Below are positions 17,536 through 25,474 of a DNA stretch of 64,000 nucleotides, one piece after another. The number at the start of each line of letters is the position of its first letter. The stretch's first letter is position 1. The stretch lies in the NCBI RefSeq assembly GCF_001668575.1, contig NZ_LZMD01000014.1, forward strand, positions 1 through 64,000. Reading direction: 5' to 3'. The notes below the pieces were generated by a model that was given only the letters and a program-made list of their open reading frames with translations, did not search any database and was not told the DNA's origin. Position numbers and translations under genes: made by a program. Origin of the DNA: Mycobacterium sp. 1164985.4 (GTDB taxonomy: Bacteria > Actinomycetota > Actinomycetes > Mycobacteriales > Mycobacteriaceae).

Positions 17536-17666
17536 CGCCCCTCTTCGGCCCGGCCGCACCCCAAACGGTGGCATACAGCGCCGTCGAGAGTGCGGTTTCA
17601 GGCCAAGAGTGGCCAGTCCGCGACCACTGAGACTCGACCGGCCGGGCAGTCTGTAGCCTGACGGCC

Positions 17667-18314
17667 GTGAATCCCTCGCGTGTGTCACTCCCCGCCGGAC
17701 TGCTGGCCTGCACCGCATCGCTGGTCATGACCCTCGCCGCATGCGGCTCTGACACGGAAGCCGCGCCGTCCAGTACGACTTCGTCGACGAGCACGTCGTC
17801 GCTGGCCGACGAGTTGGTTCCACCACCCGTCGAGACGGGCGACCCCGCCAGCGCAATGTGCCCGACCGGGGCACCGCAGCCCGGCGGCACACCGGAGTGG
17901 ACGCTCGGCGGCGACACCGGCAGCGTGAATGTCAGCGGATCCACCGACTCGACGGCACCGCTCATCGAGGTGCAGGCGCCGTTCAGCGTCACCGAGACCC
18001 AGGTGCACACGCTCAAGCCCGGCGACGGACCGGTCGTCTCCGACACGGCGAAGGTCCTGGTCTGCTACATGGGTGTCAACGGTCGCGACGGGTCAGTGTT
18101 CGACAGCAGTTACGAGCGCGGTATGCCCGTCGACTTTCCGCTCGACGGCGTCGTACCGGGTTTTCAGAAGGCCATCGCCGGACAGAAGGTGGGGTCGACG
18201 GTCGCCGTCGCGATGACGTCAGCCGACGGGTACCCCGAAGGCCAACCCGCGGCGGGGATCCAGGCCGGCGACTCCCTCGTCTTCGCGATCAAGATCCTCG
18301 ACGCCTCGAGGTAG
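17667..18314 (+). CDS. FKBP-type peptidyl-prolyl isomerase lipoprotein
   Basis: 215 residues. A signal peptide ends in the lipobox TLAAC, so the protein should be lipid-anchored outside the membrane. A Thr/Ser-rich spacer follows, then an FKBP domain in the last ~120 residues (KVLVCYMGVNGRDGSVFDSS, GVVPGFQKAIAGQKVGS, FAIKIL). It should help fold exported proteins. The GTG at 17667 lies seven bases after TAGCCT (17654-17659). It is convergent with the Pro-rich protein gene at 18326. Confidence 0.85.
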   Translation: MNPSRVSLPAGLLACTASLVMTLAACGSDTEAAPSSTTSSTSTSSLADELVPPPVETGDPASAMCPTGAPQPGGTPEWTLGGDTGSVNVSGSTDSTAPLIEVQAPFSVTETQVHTLKPGDGPVVSDTAKVLVCYMGVNGRDGSVFDSSYERGMPVDFPLDGVVPGFQKAIAGQKVGSTVAVAMTSADGYPEGQPAAGIQAGDSLVFAIKILDASR

Positions 18315-18325
18315 ACCCGGAACGG

Positions 18326-18670
18326 TCAGCCGCCGCCGGTGACCGGATTCATCGACAGCGTGATGAAGGCGCCGTTCTTCCACACACCCCAGCGGCCGCC
18401 CCAACCGGAGAACCAGACGACGGGCTCCCCGAGAAAGAACTCCGCCGGCTTGCGCGGCGCCCATGGCGGAACCGGCTCCCCGGCCATCGGCCTCGCAGGC
18501 GGCGGAGCCACACCCGGCGGAGGCGGAGGCGGAGGTATTTCGGCGGCCAGGGCCGGCGGCGGAGGCGGCGGCGGTGGAGCGGGCTCTGCGCTTGCCGGAG
18601 CGCTCAGCCCCAGTGTCGTCGCTGTCAATCCGCCTGCGATGGCAGCCAGCGTGGTCTTGGACAACCTCAT
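18326..18670 (-). CDS. Secreted proline-rich protein
   Basis: 114 residues. A signal peptide (cleavage after SAPASA) leads into proline runs and Ala/Pro repeats (residues ~30-65), then a short Trp-rich C-terminal patch (VVWFSGWGGRWGVW). It is a cell-wall or secreted protein of unknown function, of a type common in mycobacteria. Two ATGs compete; the one at 18670 is preferred because GGAGG lies seven bases upstream, while for the ATG at 18676 it is only one base away. Confidence 0.7.
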   Translation of the reverse strand: MRLSKTTLAAIAGGLTATTLGLSAPASAEPAPPPPPPPPALAAEIPPPPPPPGVAPPPARPMAGEPVPPWAPRKPAEFFLGEPVVWFSGWGGRWGVWKNGAFITLSMNPVTGGG

Positions 18671-18754
18671 GAGCATGCCTCCAGCGGTCGAGCGAATCGA
18701 TGCTTCGAATTTATAGCCTGCATTTGCTGCGGCCAAACCCGGGGCGTGTACCCC

Positions 18755-20338
18755 CTACTGCTGTTCCGCGCTTCCGTCGCCGTTGGACGCTTCGGATTCG
18801 TCGGCCTCATCCTCCGGGTCCCCGGTCGATTCCGGTTCCAACGCGACACTGCGTGTGCGCGGGATGATCTCCGTCGGTTGATCCTCGGCCGGGCGCAACT
18901 GCACGACGCGGCCCACGGCACGACGAAGCCCCGGCGGGCCTTCCTTGCGGACGAAGTCGCCGATCCGGCCGGCCCGGAAACGCAACGGGGAGCCGATGAA
19001 CTCGCCCAGCACCACCCCACTGCCGAGAGCCAGTGCGATGGCGATCGCGGACATCATTTGCCGGATGCCGTTGTCGAAGTTGCCGTCGACGGCGAAGGAG
19101 AACACCGCGCGGAACACCGCCAGGCCGGGCAGCATCGGCATGATGCCCGCGGTCGCGGTCACCAAGGCGGGCGCTTGTCGGCGGATCGAGATCAGCGTCG
19201 CGATCAGGCCGACCCCGACCGCGGCGACGCCGCTGGCGAAGACCTGACCGAATCCCGCGTTGCCCAGGGCGATCAGCACCGCCTCGGCGAGCCCGGCAAC
19301 CAGCCCGGCGGTGAGGATGGCCCGCAACGGTGCGTAGCTCGCCACGGTCAGGCAGGCACCCGCCAACCCCGCGCCGAACACCGCGAGCGAGATCTGCACC
19401 GCTCCGCTCGGCGCGATGAACGACTCGGTTGCGTCGACGTGCAACGAGATCGTCACTCCGGCGATCTGGGCGATCTGCAGCCCCGCGAGGATGCCCACCA
19501 CGATCCCCGACGTCAGCAACACCGCTTCCCCGAGGCGGGCGAGGGAGGTCAGCATGTAGCCGGTCACCGCGTCCTGCATCGCGCCGACGAACGTCAACCC
19601 GGACAACAACATCACGATGCCGGTGGCCACCATGACCGTCGGCCCGAGGTCGGCGTAGAGGAAGGCCGCCACGGCGACCGAGGTCGCGATCGCCGCGCCC
19701 GCGGCGTGCTGGAAGAAGAACGGCGTGCCGATGCGGTTCAACCGTCGGCCCACCTGGTCGATGACTCCCGACGTCACCGCGGCCAGGATGCAGGTCAACC
19801 AGCCGCCGCCGAGCAGCATCGCAATGCCCAGCGCGAAACCGGCCCACCCGGCGGTCGCCAGCCACCGCGGATAAGGGTGCGGACGCTCGGTCAACTCGTC
19901 CATCGCGTCGTGCGCCTGGTCGACGGTCACACCGCCCGAGGTGATCCGCTGCACCAGCTGATCGAGTTCCCCGAGTCGCGTGTAGTCCGTCGAGCGGTTG
20001 TGTACGGCTCGGACGATCGTGACGGGTGGGCTGTCAGCGGTCGGCAGCGCGGACACGATGACGGTGGTGACGAAGATGTCGACGACGCAGTCGGCCAGCC
20101 GGTACGCCTGGGCAACGTCCTGGGCGGTCGCGACGACGTCGGCGGTACCCGATCCGGACGACAGCATCACCTCGGCGAGGCGGATGGTCAGGTCGAGCAC
20201 CTTGCGGGTGTGCAGGTCGCCCATTCCGTCGGAACGCCGGCGCCGCTGACCCGCAATGGGTGCGGGGTCGCGCGGGCCGCGCAGCGCGCTTCGCAGGCTA
20301 CGGCGGACGCGACCGCCTGGCGTTCGATCTAGCGGCAT
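18755..20338 (-). CDS. ThrE-type threonine/serine exporter
   Basis: 527 residues with a soluble N-terminal DUF1212-like region and about ten membrane helices, the fused ThrE layout of Corynebacterium and mycobacteria. The motif LSSGSGTADV matches the N-terminal signature, and the C terminus is an acidic cytoplasmic tail (residues ~470-527). It is expected to export threonine and serine. It is the downstream partner of the CREST-type gene: its ATG lies 10 bp before that gene's stop, so the two are probably co-translated. Confidence 0.85.
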   Translation of the reverse strand: MPLDRTPGGRVRRSLRSALRGPRDPAPIAGQRRRRSDGMGDLHTRKVLDLTIRLAEVMLSSGSGTADVVATAQDVAQAYRLADCVVDIFVTTVIVSALPTADSPPVTIVRAVHNRSTDYTRLGELDQLVQRITSGGVTVDQAHDAMDELTERPHPYPRWLATAGWAGFALGIAMLLGGGWLTCILAAVTSGVIDQVGRRLNRIGTPFFFQHAAGAAIATSVAVAAFLYADLGPTVMVATGIVMLLSGLTFVGAMQDAVTGYMLTSLARLGEAVLLTSGIVVGILAGLQIAQIAGVTISLHVDATESFIAPSGAVQISLAVFGAGLAGACLTVASYAPLRAILTAGLVAGLAEAVLIALGNAGFGQVFASGVAAVGVGLIATLISIRRQAPALVTATAGIMPMLPGLAVFRAVFSFAVDGNFDNGIRQMMSAIAIALALGSGVVLGEFIGSPLRFRAGRIGDFVRKEGPPGLRRAVGRVVQLRPAEDQPTEIIPRTRSVALEPESTGDPEDEADESEASNGDGSAEQQ

Positions 20339-20847
20339 CGAGGTGAACGATACTGACGTGCGCGCTCAGTGGCCCAGGCGGCTAATCCCGCTGCGGCGCC
20401 CGACAAGATGTGCCAGGCGCCGTGGTACTGCCACACGCTTTCGGGCCGGCACAGCGGCGAGCCCGTGCGTCCCGCGGCGTACGCGGCGAGCCCGAGCGCG
20501 AAGGTCGCGGCCGCGACGACCACCACCGTCCGCCGCCGTCGCGCGCCCTGGACGAGGGCGACCACGCACGCCGCAGCCAAGACGGCGATGGGCCAGTCGT
20601 GGACCGGCCCCGCCCAGGGCGGCTGCGGTCCGTGATAGACGAAGCTGCCGACCCCGACGGCGACCAGTGCGGCTCCCACTGCCCCGGCCGCTCGTGCTCT
20701 TCCCCGCAGCGCCCAGCACAGCGCAGCGAGTCCCGCGCCGACGTACATCAGACTGGTGAGCGCGAGCACGGGCTGGGCCAGGAACGCGTCACGGATGCGC
20801 TCGCAGTCCGAGCCCCCTATCGCCGCGGCGGCGATCCAGTCCCGCAT
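20329..20847 (-). CDS. CREST-superfamily membrane hydrolase-like protein
   Basis: 172 residues with about six hydrophobic segments. The motif S-x3-H (SFVYHG), an Asp (VHDW) and H-x3-H (YHGAWH) occur in the order and spacing expected of the CREST superfamily (alkaline ceramidase, PAQR receptors, Per1), whose residues bind a metal for lipid amide hydrolysis. A hydrolase role is therefore plausible but inferred. It overlaps the ThrE gene by 10 bp, hinting at an envelope-linked role. TATCGT lies eight bases before ATG 20847. Confidence 0.65.
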   Translation of the reverse strand: MRDWIAAAAIGGSDCERIRDAFLAQPVLALTSLMYVGAGLAALCWALRGRARAAGAVGAALVAVGVGSFVYHGPQPPWAGPVHDWPIAVLAAACVVALVQGARRRRTVVVVAAATFALGLAAYAAGRTGSPLCRPESVWQYHGAWHILSGAAAGLAAWATERARQYRSPRCR

Positions 20848-21019
20848 GCCAACCCACGATAGCGACGCGAGGCGCTACCGTTCGTATTCGACTGTCACAC
20901 AGTGATATCGGAGTAATAGCTCTGCGTCCCCAGGCGGCGGAGAGTGTTGGCTAGATTCTGTCGGTCATTGTCTCTTTTGCCGCTAGTCGGTGCGGTGCGC
21001 GCCGGGCACTGTGAGAGGT

Positions 21020-21727
21020 ATGGGCAATGAAGAATCGGTCACGCTGGCCGACGTCGAACCCCTTGCGGGCGAGTGGGATCTGCCGGACTCGCAAATCTGC
21101 TCGGCTGCGATGCGATTCGTATTCGAGGTGTCTCCGGAATTCCTCGCCAACCACTGCGTCCGCAGTTACCTGTTCGCGCGGGAGATCGCGGCTGCGCAAG
21201 GGGCGCGCAGCGGCGCGCACTACGACGACGAACTCGTCTTCCTCGCCTGCGTCCTGCACGACCTCGGCGTCACCGGCGTCGGCGAGGGCGATCAGAGGTT
21301 CGAGGTCGATGGCGCCGACGCGGCCGCGGACTTCCTTCGCCGGCACGATCTTTCGGAGCGGCGGATCGCCACGGTGTGGCAGGCCATCGCCCTACACACG
21401 AGCGTCGGGCTGGCGCACCGGTTCGGTCCCGAGCAGGCGGTGACGTTCAGCGGTATCGCCCTCGATATCAACGGCATGGACAAGCACCTGCTCTCCACCG
21501 GCTTCGCTGAGCGCGTCCACGCCGCGTGGCCACGCCATGATCTCGGGTATGCGATCGCCGACGCCATCGTCCGCGATGTGCGCGACAACCCGATGAAGGC
21601 TCCACCGTTGTCGTTTCCCGCCCATCTCCACGAATTGATCACCGGCTCGGCGATCACGTTCTTCGATCTGTTGGATGGTTCCGGGTGGGACGACCGACCG
21701 CTGCGCACAGGCGCGGTCCCCCGGTGA
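21020..21727 (+). CDS. HD-domain phosphohydrolase-like protein
   Basis: 235 residues with an HD-domain core: an upstream His (NHCVRSYLFAREIA), the HD doublet (CVLHDLGVT) and a later His (AIALHTS). These are the metal ligands of the family. The overall sequence resembles cyanamide-hydratase-like HD proteins. The start MGNEESV at 21020 is preferred over an upstream GTG at 20990, because GAGAGG precedes it. The stop overlaps the DJ-1/PfpI gene start by 4 bp (GTGA), so they form an operon. Confidence 0.8.
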   Translation: MGNEESVTLADVEPLAGEWDLPDSQICSAAMRFVFEVSPEFLANHCVRSYLFAREIAAAQGARSGAHYDDELVFLACVLHDLGVTGVGEGDQRFEVDGADAAADFLRRHDLSERRIATVWQAIALHTSVGLAHRFGPEQAVTFSGIALDINGMDKHLLSTGFAERVHAAWPRHDLGYAIADAIVRDVRDNPMKAPPLSFPAHLHELITGSAITFFDLLDGSGWDDRPLRTGAVPR

Positions 21728-22338
21728 CGCCGATGCATGCGCAGATCCTGTTGTTCGACGGCTTCGACCCGCTCGACGCGATCGCCCCGTTCGAAGTGCT
21801 CATCGCGGGCAGCGACTTCGTCGGCGGCGAACTCGACGTCGAGTTCGTCTCGGCGGAAGGCGCGCGGTCGGTGGTCAGCGGTTCGCGGGGAATGGCCCTG
21901 AACGCCACCGGCCGACTCGATCCCACCAAGCCGGGGTACGTGATCGTCCCCGGCGCATCGGGTCCGCTCGACGGTGACCCGGACGAGGTTGCCACCATTC
22001 CCGTTCTGCTCGCCCGCTTCGGCGATACCGCGGCCGTGCCGTTGATGCGCGAAGCCTTCGCCAATCCGGACGTGACTGTAGCGACCGTATGCGGGGGGTC
22101 ACTCGCGCTGGCGATGGCCGGTCTCATCGATGGTCGCCACGCCAACACCCATCACCTCGGTGTGGACGTTCTCGAAGCTACGGGTGCAATTCCGGTGTCG
22201 GCCAGGGTCGTCGACGATGGCGACCTGGTGAGCGCCGGCGGGGTCACGTCTGGTTTGGACCTGGCGTTGCATCTGCTTGATCGAAGCTACGGTCCGCGGA
22301 TCCCGCTCGCCGTCGAGGAGCTGTTCGCCTACGAGTGA
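21724..22338 (+). CDS. DJ-1/PfpI family protein
   Basis: 204 residues. The fold begins at once (QILLFDGFDPLDAI) and the nucleophile elbow TVCGGSLALAMAG carries the family Cys. SAGGVTSGLDLAL near the C terminus is the usual conserved segment of AraC-fused or stand-alone members. Activity (isonitrile hydratase, deglycase or chaperone) cannot be assigned. The GTG at 21724 shares GTGA with the previous stop; ATG 21733 is an alternative. Confidence 0.85.
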   Translation: MTPMHAQILLFDGFDPLDAIAPFEVLIAGSDFVGGELDVEFVSAEGARSVVSGSRGMALNATGRLDPTKPGYVIVPGASGPLDGDPDEVATIPVLLARFGDTAAVPLMREAFANPDVTVATVCGGSLALAMAGLIDGRHANTHHLGVDVLEATGAIPVSARVVDDGDLVSAGGVTSGLDLALHLLDRSYGPRIPLAVEELFAYE

Positions 22339-22388
22339 CGCGGTACCGTCTGGGCCGACACCGGCCGCGAACCGAAGATGTCGGGAGC

Positions 22389-22697
22389 ATGAGCGTGGTC
22401 GGCGACTGGGACGTCAGAATCAAGACGCCGGTCGGAACCCTGCACGTCGTGTACCGCTTCATCAACCAGGCCGGTGGGATCAGCGGCACCGCGGCGAGTA
22501 AGGCCGAGAGCGTGCCGCTGGTCGACATCGCCGTCGCCGAAGACGTTGAGGGGCAACGGGTCACGTGGAGGCAGACGGTGACCAAACCGATGAGGCTCAA
22601 GCTCGACTTCGATGTCCAGGTGCGTGGTGACCGGATGAGCGGCCATTCCCGTGCCGGACGGCTGCCTCGGTCGACGGTCTCCGGGGTGCGACGCTGA
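22389..22697 (+). CDS. Conserved hypothetical protein (~100 aa)
   Basis: 102 residues from ATG 22389, with a GGGAG site just upstream. It is a beta-rich small protein (GDWDVRIKTPVGTLHVVYRF) with no signal peptide and no recognised catalytic motif. It follows the HD and DJ-1 genes in the same direction by 50 bp and may belong to that operon. It is convergent with the small gene at 22707. Confidence 0.65.
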   Translation: MSVVGDWDVRIKTPVGTLHVVYRFINQAGGISGTAASKAESVPLVDIAVAEDVEGQRVTWRQTVTKPMRLKLDFDVQVRGDRMSGHSRAGRLPRSTVSGVRR

Positions 22698-22706
22698 ATC
22701 ACAAGA

Positions 22707-23003
22707 TCAGTCGTCTGGCGACGTGACCGTCGCCTCCCACCGTCGGCGCCGCTGTTCGTCGGTCTGCTCCCACCAGGGCGGGGTGCCTCGCTCACCGAGG
22801 GCGACCTTGGCCGCCTGCACACCTGCACGCGCCGCCTGCTCCCCGTCAGTTCCTCTGGTGCGGCGCACTTCTCGGCGCCACGCCATCAGTATTCGGGTCA
22901 ACTCGGCGCGTCGATCCTCGGGTATGGCGGGATCGGTGGCGCGCCACCGGCGGCCGTTGACGACGATGTAGTGGCCGTCATCGGTCAGTGGCGGCTCACC
23001 CAT
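22707..23003 (-). CDS. Small conserved mycobacterial protein
   Basis: 98 residues beginning MGEPPLTDDGHYIVVNGRRW, a sequence type I recognise as widespread in mycobacteria and sometimes labelled a Tol biopolymer transporter. Nothing in it supports transport: it is soluble, charged and probably helical in the second half. I leave the function open. It is tightly convergent with the gene before it. Confidence 0.7.
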   Translation of the reverse strand: MGEPPLTDDGHYIVVNGRRWRATDPAIPEDRRAELTRILMAWRREVRRTRGTDGEQAARAGVQAAKVALGERGTPPWWEQTDEQRRRRWEATVTSPDD

Positions 23004-23023
23004 CGGCCGATACTAGCCCGGTC

Positions 23024-23431
23024 TCAAGGGCACGGTCCGGCGAGGAACAGCGACCAGCACCACCCCGGCGGAAGTGGCGGCGTGAAGTTGGGCGGTGGCG
23101 GAGGCGGCGGCGGTGGCACCTCGCCTTCGAAAATGTTCTGCGCGACATTGCCTTGCCCGTGGTAGACGTACCAGTAGGTGTGGCACACGTTGTTGTCCCA
23201 TACCACCGGGTTCACGCGCAGGTTTCCGGTCTGCACGGGCGGATCGCCCGGGCACCAGCGGCACGGTCCCGAGGGATTCGAATCCGGGCATCCGGGCCAC
23301 GCCTGCTCGGGCGCCGGCCCACCAGGCAGCGCCGAAGCGACGCCCGGCACCGACCCGAGACCTGCGCTCGTTAGCGCGAACGACAACAGTGCCGCGCCCA
23401 AGAATCGCTTCGGCGTACGAGGTGCTTTCAT
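23024..23431 (-). CDS. Secreted cysteine- and proline-rich protein
   Basis: 135 residues. A signal peptide (MKAPRTPKRFLGAALLSFAL, cleaved near ASALPGG) is followed by a Cys-rich middle (CPDSNPSGPCRWCPG), aromatic residues and a nine-proline run, ending in WCWSLFLAGPCP. Disulphide-stabilised secreted mycobacterial proteins of unknown function have this look. An AGAGGACC site precedes ATG 23431. Confidence 0.72.
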   Translation of the reverse strand: MKAPRTPKRFLGAALLSFALTSAGLGSVPGVASALPGGPAPEQAWPGCPDSNPSGPCRWCPGDPPVQTGNLRVNPVVWDNNVCHTYWYVYHGQGNVAQNIFEGEVPPPPPPPPPNFTPPLPPGWCWSLFLAGPCP

Positions 23432-23518
23432 GTTTGGTCCTCTTGCTCAGTATCGGCGCTGACAGGCGTCCTATAGGCAAGTACACCGAAACCGGTCGGC
23501 TACCGATCCCAACTACGC

Positions 23519-23545
23519 GGTTTCTCCGGTCATGGGCGGGGGTAT
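23519..23545 (+). promoter_or_regulatory. Candidate SigF-type promoter
   Basis: GGTTT (23519-23523), 16 bp, GGGTAT (23540-23545) matches the mycobacterial SigF pattern GGWWT-N15-17-GGGTAY. It lies just upstream of the 46-residue gene at 23582, suggesting stress or stationary-phase control. The match is seen; sigma-factor use is inferred. Confidence 0.5.
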
Positions 23546-23581
23546 GGCTCGGCGAGACGATCACGGACCAGGAGAGAACCG

Positions 23582-23722
23582 ATGAGCTCACCCGAACAAC
23601 CGGCCGACGACGCCAGCCAGGACGACAGCACGGGACAGGGCATTCCGCCGACCGCTCCTGCGTACTCGACGCCACCGCCCGAGGGTCTGCCCTCGGCCGA
23701 CGACAAGGACAGGACCGAATAA
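23582..23722 (+). CDS. Small acidic disordered protein (46 aa)
   Basis: A 46-residue protein from ATG 23582 (MSSPEQPADDASQDDSTGQG...) to TAA 23720-23722. It is rich in Asp, Ser and Pro, with no hydrophobic core, so probably disordered. Support comes from an AGGAGAG site six to seven bases upstream, a SigF-like promoter 37 bp before the start, and codon use like its neighbours (GC-rich third positions). Function unknown; small hydrophilic stress proteins are typical of SigF regulons. Confidence 0.6.
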   Translation: MSSPEQPADDASQDDSTGQGIPPTAPAYSTPPPEGLPSADDKDRTE

Positions 23723-23794
23723 GGGGGACGCTGCGGTGTGCATTCAGATCGCAAATCGACGCCCTGGCAAGGGTTTCAGCAATCTGAACACACA

Positions 23795-24226
23795 CTAATC
23801 GTGGCGCAGATCGGCAAGCGAATTCCGCAGACCGCCGTCCATGCGAATCTGGATACCGGCCACCGCCAACATCACTGCGGCGGTCACCATGTGCACCACC
23901 GCATCGGTGATGTTGTTGGGAAACGTGAACACGTACGCGACCTGGTGCGAGAAGAAGGCCCAAATGCCCGGCAGCGCCCCGGCCACCGCCGCGGCGAGCA
24001 GATACAACACCGACCACCACTTGCGGAACGCGAAGACCAGTCCCGGTCCGAACAGGGCAAGCCCGGCGACGGCGTGCCACCCGTTGTAGTCCATACCGAG
24101 AATCTGCGCGGTCGGCGCGTTCGGGCCCGTCGCGAAGCTCGGCTCGACGATGAACCCGAACGCCGCCTGGACAACGTGGAAGGCGGCGATGACCAGCAGG
24201 CCGATCTGGGCGAAACTCCACTTCAC
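23795..24226 (-). CDS. DUF4383 four-helix membrane protein
   Basis: 143 residues from GTG 24226, which has GGAGG eight bases upstream; a GTG at 24253 would add nine residues but lacks that spacing. There are four hydrophobic segments and the family feature GMDYNGWHAVAGLALFGPGL. Members are inner-membrane proteins of unknown function. The dyad at 24266-24282 lies in its promoter region, between it and the divergent MOSC gene. Confidence 0.75.
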   Translation of the reverse strand: MKWSFAQIGLLVIAAFHVVQAAFGFIVEPSFATGPNAPTAQILGMDYNGWHAVAGLALFGPGLVFAFRKWWSVLYLLAAAVAGALPGIWAFFSHQVAYVFTFPNNITDAVVHMVTAAVMLAVAGIQIRMDGGLRNSLADLRHD

Positions 24227-24265
24227 GGATGCACCCTCCGTGCTCGTCGACACTGTCTCGGCAAA

Positions 24266-24282
24266 TACTACGCTCGGTAGTA
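24266..24282. promoter_or_regulatory. Inverted repeat TACTAC-N5-GTAGTA, possible TetR-type operator
   Basis: TACTACGCTCGGTAGTA is a 17-bp dyad with 6-bp arms, placed between the divergent DUF4383 and MOSC genes. It resembles TetR-family operators and no other explanation is visible. The regulator is not identified; it need not be local. Confidence 0.45.
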
Positions 24283-24350
24283 GCTCCTGTTAAGGGCGGG
24301 CGGGAAAATTCCGGGACGCAATGTCGGGTGCCCGCGGATACCCTGTCCGG

Positions 24351-25019
24351 GTGTCTGAAGTGCTGTCGGTCAATATCGCGCGGGTCCGGGTCAATCCCGA
24401 TGCGCCGTCGCGGAACACGGGCATCGACAAGATCGCCGTGCCAGACCGGGTGGCCGTGCGCGCGCCGGGACCGCAGCGCGGTGGCCTGGGTAGTGGGCTG
24501 GTCGGCGACACCATCGGTCACACGAAGCTGCACGGTGGCGACGACCAAGCGGTCTACGTCTACGCGCGAGAAGACCTCGACGAGTGGGAAAGCCGACTCG
24601 AGCGCCCGCTGACCAATGGCATGTTCGGCGAAAACCTCACCACCACAGGCGTTGAGGTGACACGGGCGCGCATCGGCGAACGCTGGCGCGTAGGCGCCGA
24701 CGGCCTGTTGCTCGAGGTTTCGGCGCCGCGCACACCATGTCGGACGTTCGCGGCCTTTCTGCAGATCGACCGTTGGATGAAGACGTTCACCGCCGCAGCC
24801 GAACCCGGTGCGTATCTTCGAGTCATCTCACCCGGGACGGTGGGCGCAGGCGACGAGATCGTCGTCGAGCACCGCCCCGATCACGACGTGACCATCGAAT
24901 TGGCTTTTCGCGCAAGGATGTCCGACCCATCGTTGCTTCCGGAATTGCTCGTCGCCGACGCGTTGTCGGCCGAACTCAAGGGATACGCACGGCGGCGCCT
25001 GGCGGCCAGCGGGAAGTGA
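24351..25019 (+). CDS. MOSC domain protein (YiiM-like)
   Basis: 222 residues. The MOSC domain occupies most of the chain, with GMFGENLTTTG and the conserved Cys in SAPRTPCRTF, followed by a short C-terminal helical part. MOSC proteins bind or use molybdenum cofactor or act as thiol-based reductase partners. The GTG at 24351 follows TACCCT (24339-24344) by six bases, so it is leaderless. It is one of three MOSC proteins in the window. Confidence 0.82.
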   Translation: MSEVLSVNIARVRVNPDAPSRNTGIDKIAVPDRVAVRAPGPQRGGLGSGLVGDTIGHTKLHGGDDQAVYVYAREDLDEWESRLERPLTNGMFGENLTTTGVEVTRARIGERWRVGADGLLLEVSAPRTPCRTFAAFLQIDRWMKTFTAAAEPGAYLRVISPGTVGAGDEIVVEHRPDHDVTIELAFRARMSDPSLLPELLVADALSAELKGYARRRLAASGK

Positions 25020-25022
25020 CGG

Positions 25023-25268
25023 CTACTGAGGTTCACCCGTCGGAATGGTGTAGGGCGCCGTGGTGATCGGTGGGACCGCGACCGATGTCTCCGGAGTCGA
25101 GGGCGTCGTCGACTTCGTCGACGTCTCCCCTGTGGTCAGTTGCGGTGCCGCGACCGCCGGCGCCCCGGTCGCGGAGTGGGTCTCGGCGTAGGCGAGCGTC
25201 AACCCGCTCGCAAACACGGCCCCGGTGCCGACCATTGCCAACAACAGCTTCAATCGCCTCGAATCCAC
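25023..25268 (-). CDS. Small exported Thr/Pro-rich protein
   Basis: 81 residues from GTG 25268, with GGAG nine bases before. A signal-anchor (LKLLLAMVGTGAVFASGLTLAYA) leads to a low-complexity tail of Thr, Ser and Pro ending PTGEPQ. It is a mycobacterial exported protein of unknown function. A longer reading from further upstream has no ribosome site. It is convergent with the MOSC gene (3 bp between stops). Confidence 0.65.
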   Translation of the reverse strand: MDSRRLKLLLAMVGTGAVFASGLTLAYAETHSATGAPAVAAPQLTTGETSTKSTTPSTPETSVAVPPITTAPYTIPTGEPQ

Positions 25269-25474
25269 GTCTGATCGCTCCACTCGAAATATCTCGGCAA
25301 ACCTGAAAGCCGAGCTCTTCTGTTCCAAAACGGCGCTGTCATATACGGATTCGACGACCGTCCGCGCAACCCGAACATTCCCGCTTCACGTCGATTTCTC
25401 AACTGCATTTCCGCCGGGGTGGCGATGTGCGCATCCCACGCGTATCGACGACCGCCCCGCTCTAGAGTCGTGAC

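Noticed and set aside
17858..20332. Very long open frame on the plus strand across the FKBP, Pro-rich and ThrE region
   Set aside because: Arg/His/Gly-rich with no family features; it is the antisense shadow of GC-rich codon use in the ThrE gene, which has clear membrane helices.
22707..23003. Tol biopolymer transporter label for the 98-residue protein
   Set aside because: No signal peptide, membrane segment or TolA/TolB feature is visible; kept as conserved hypothetical.
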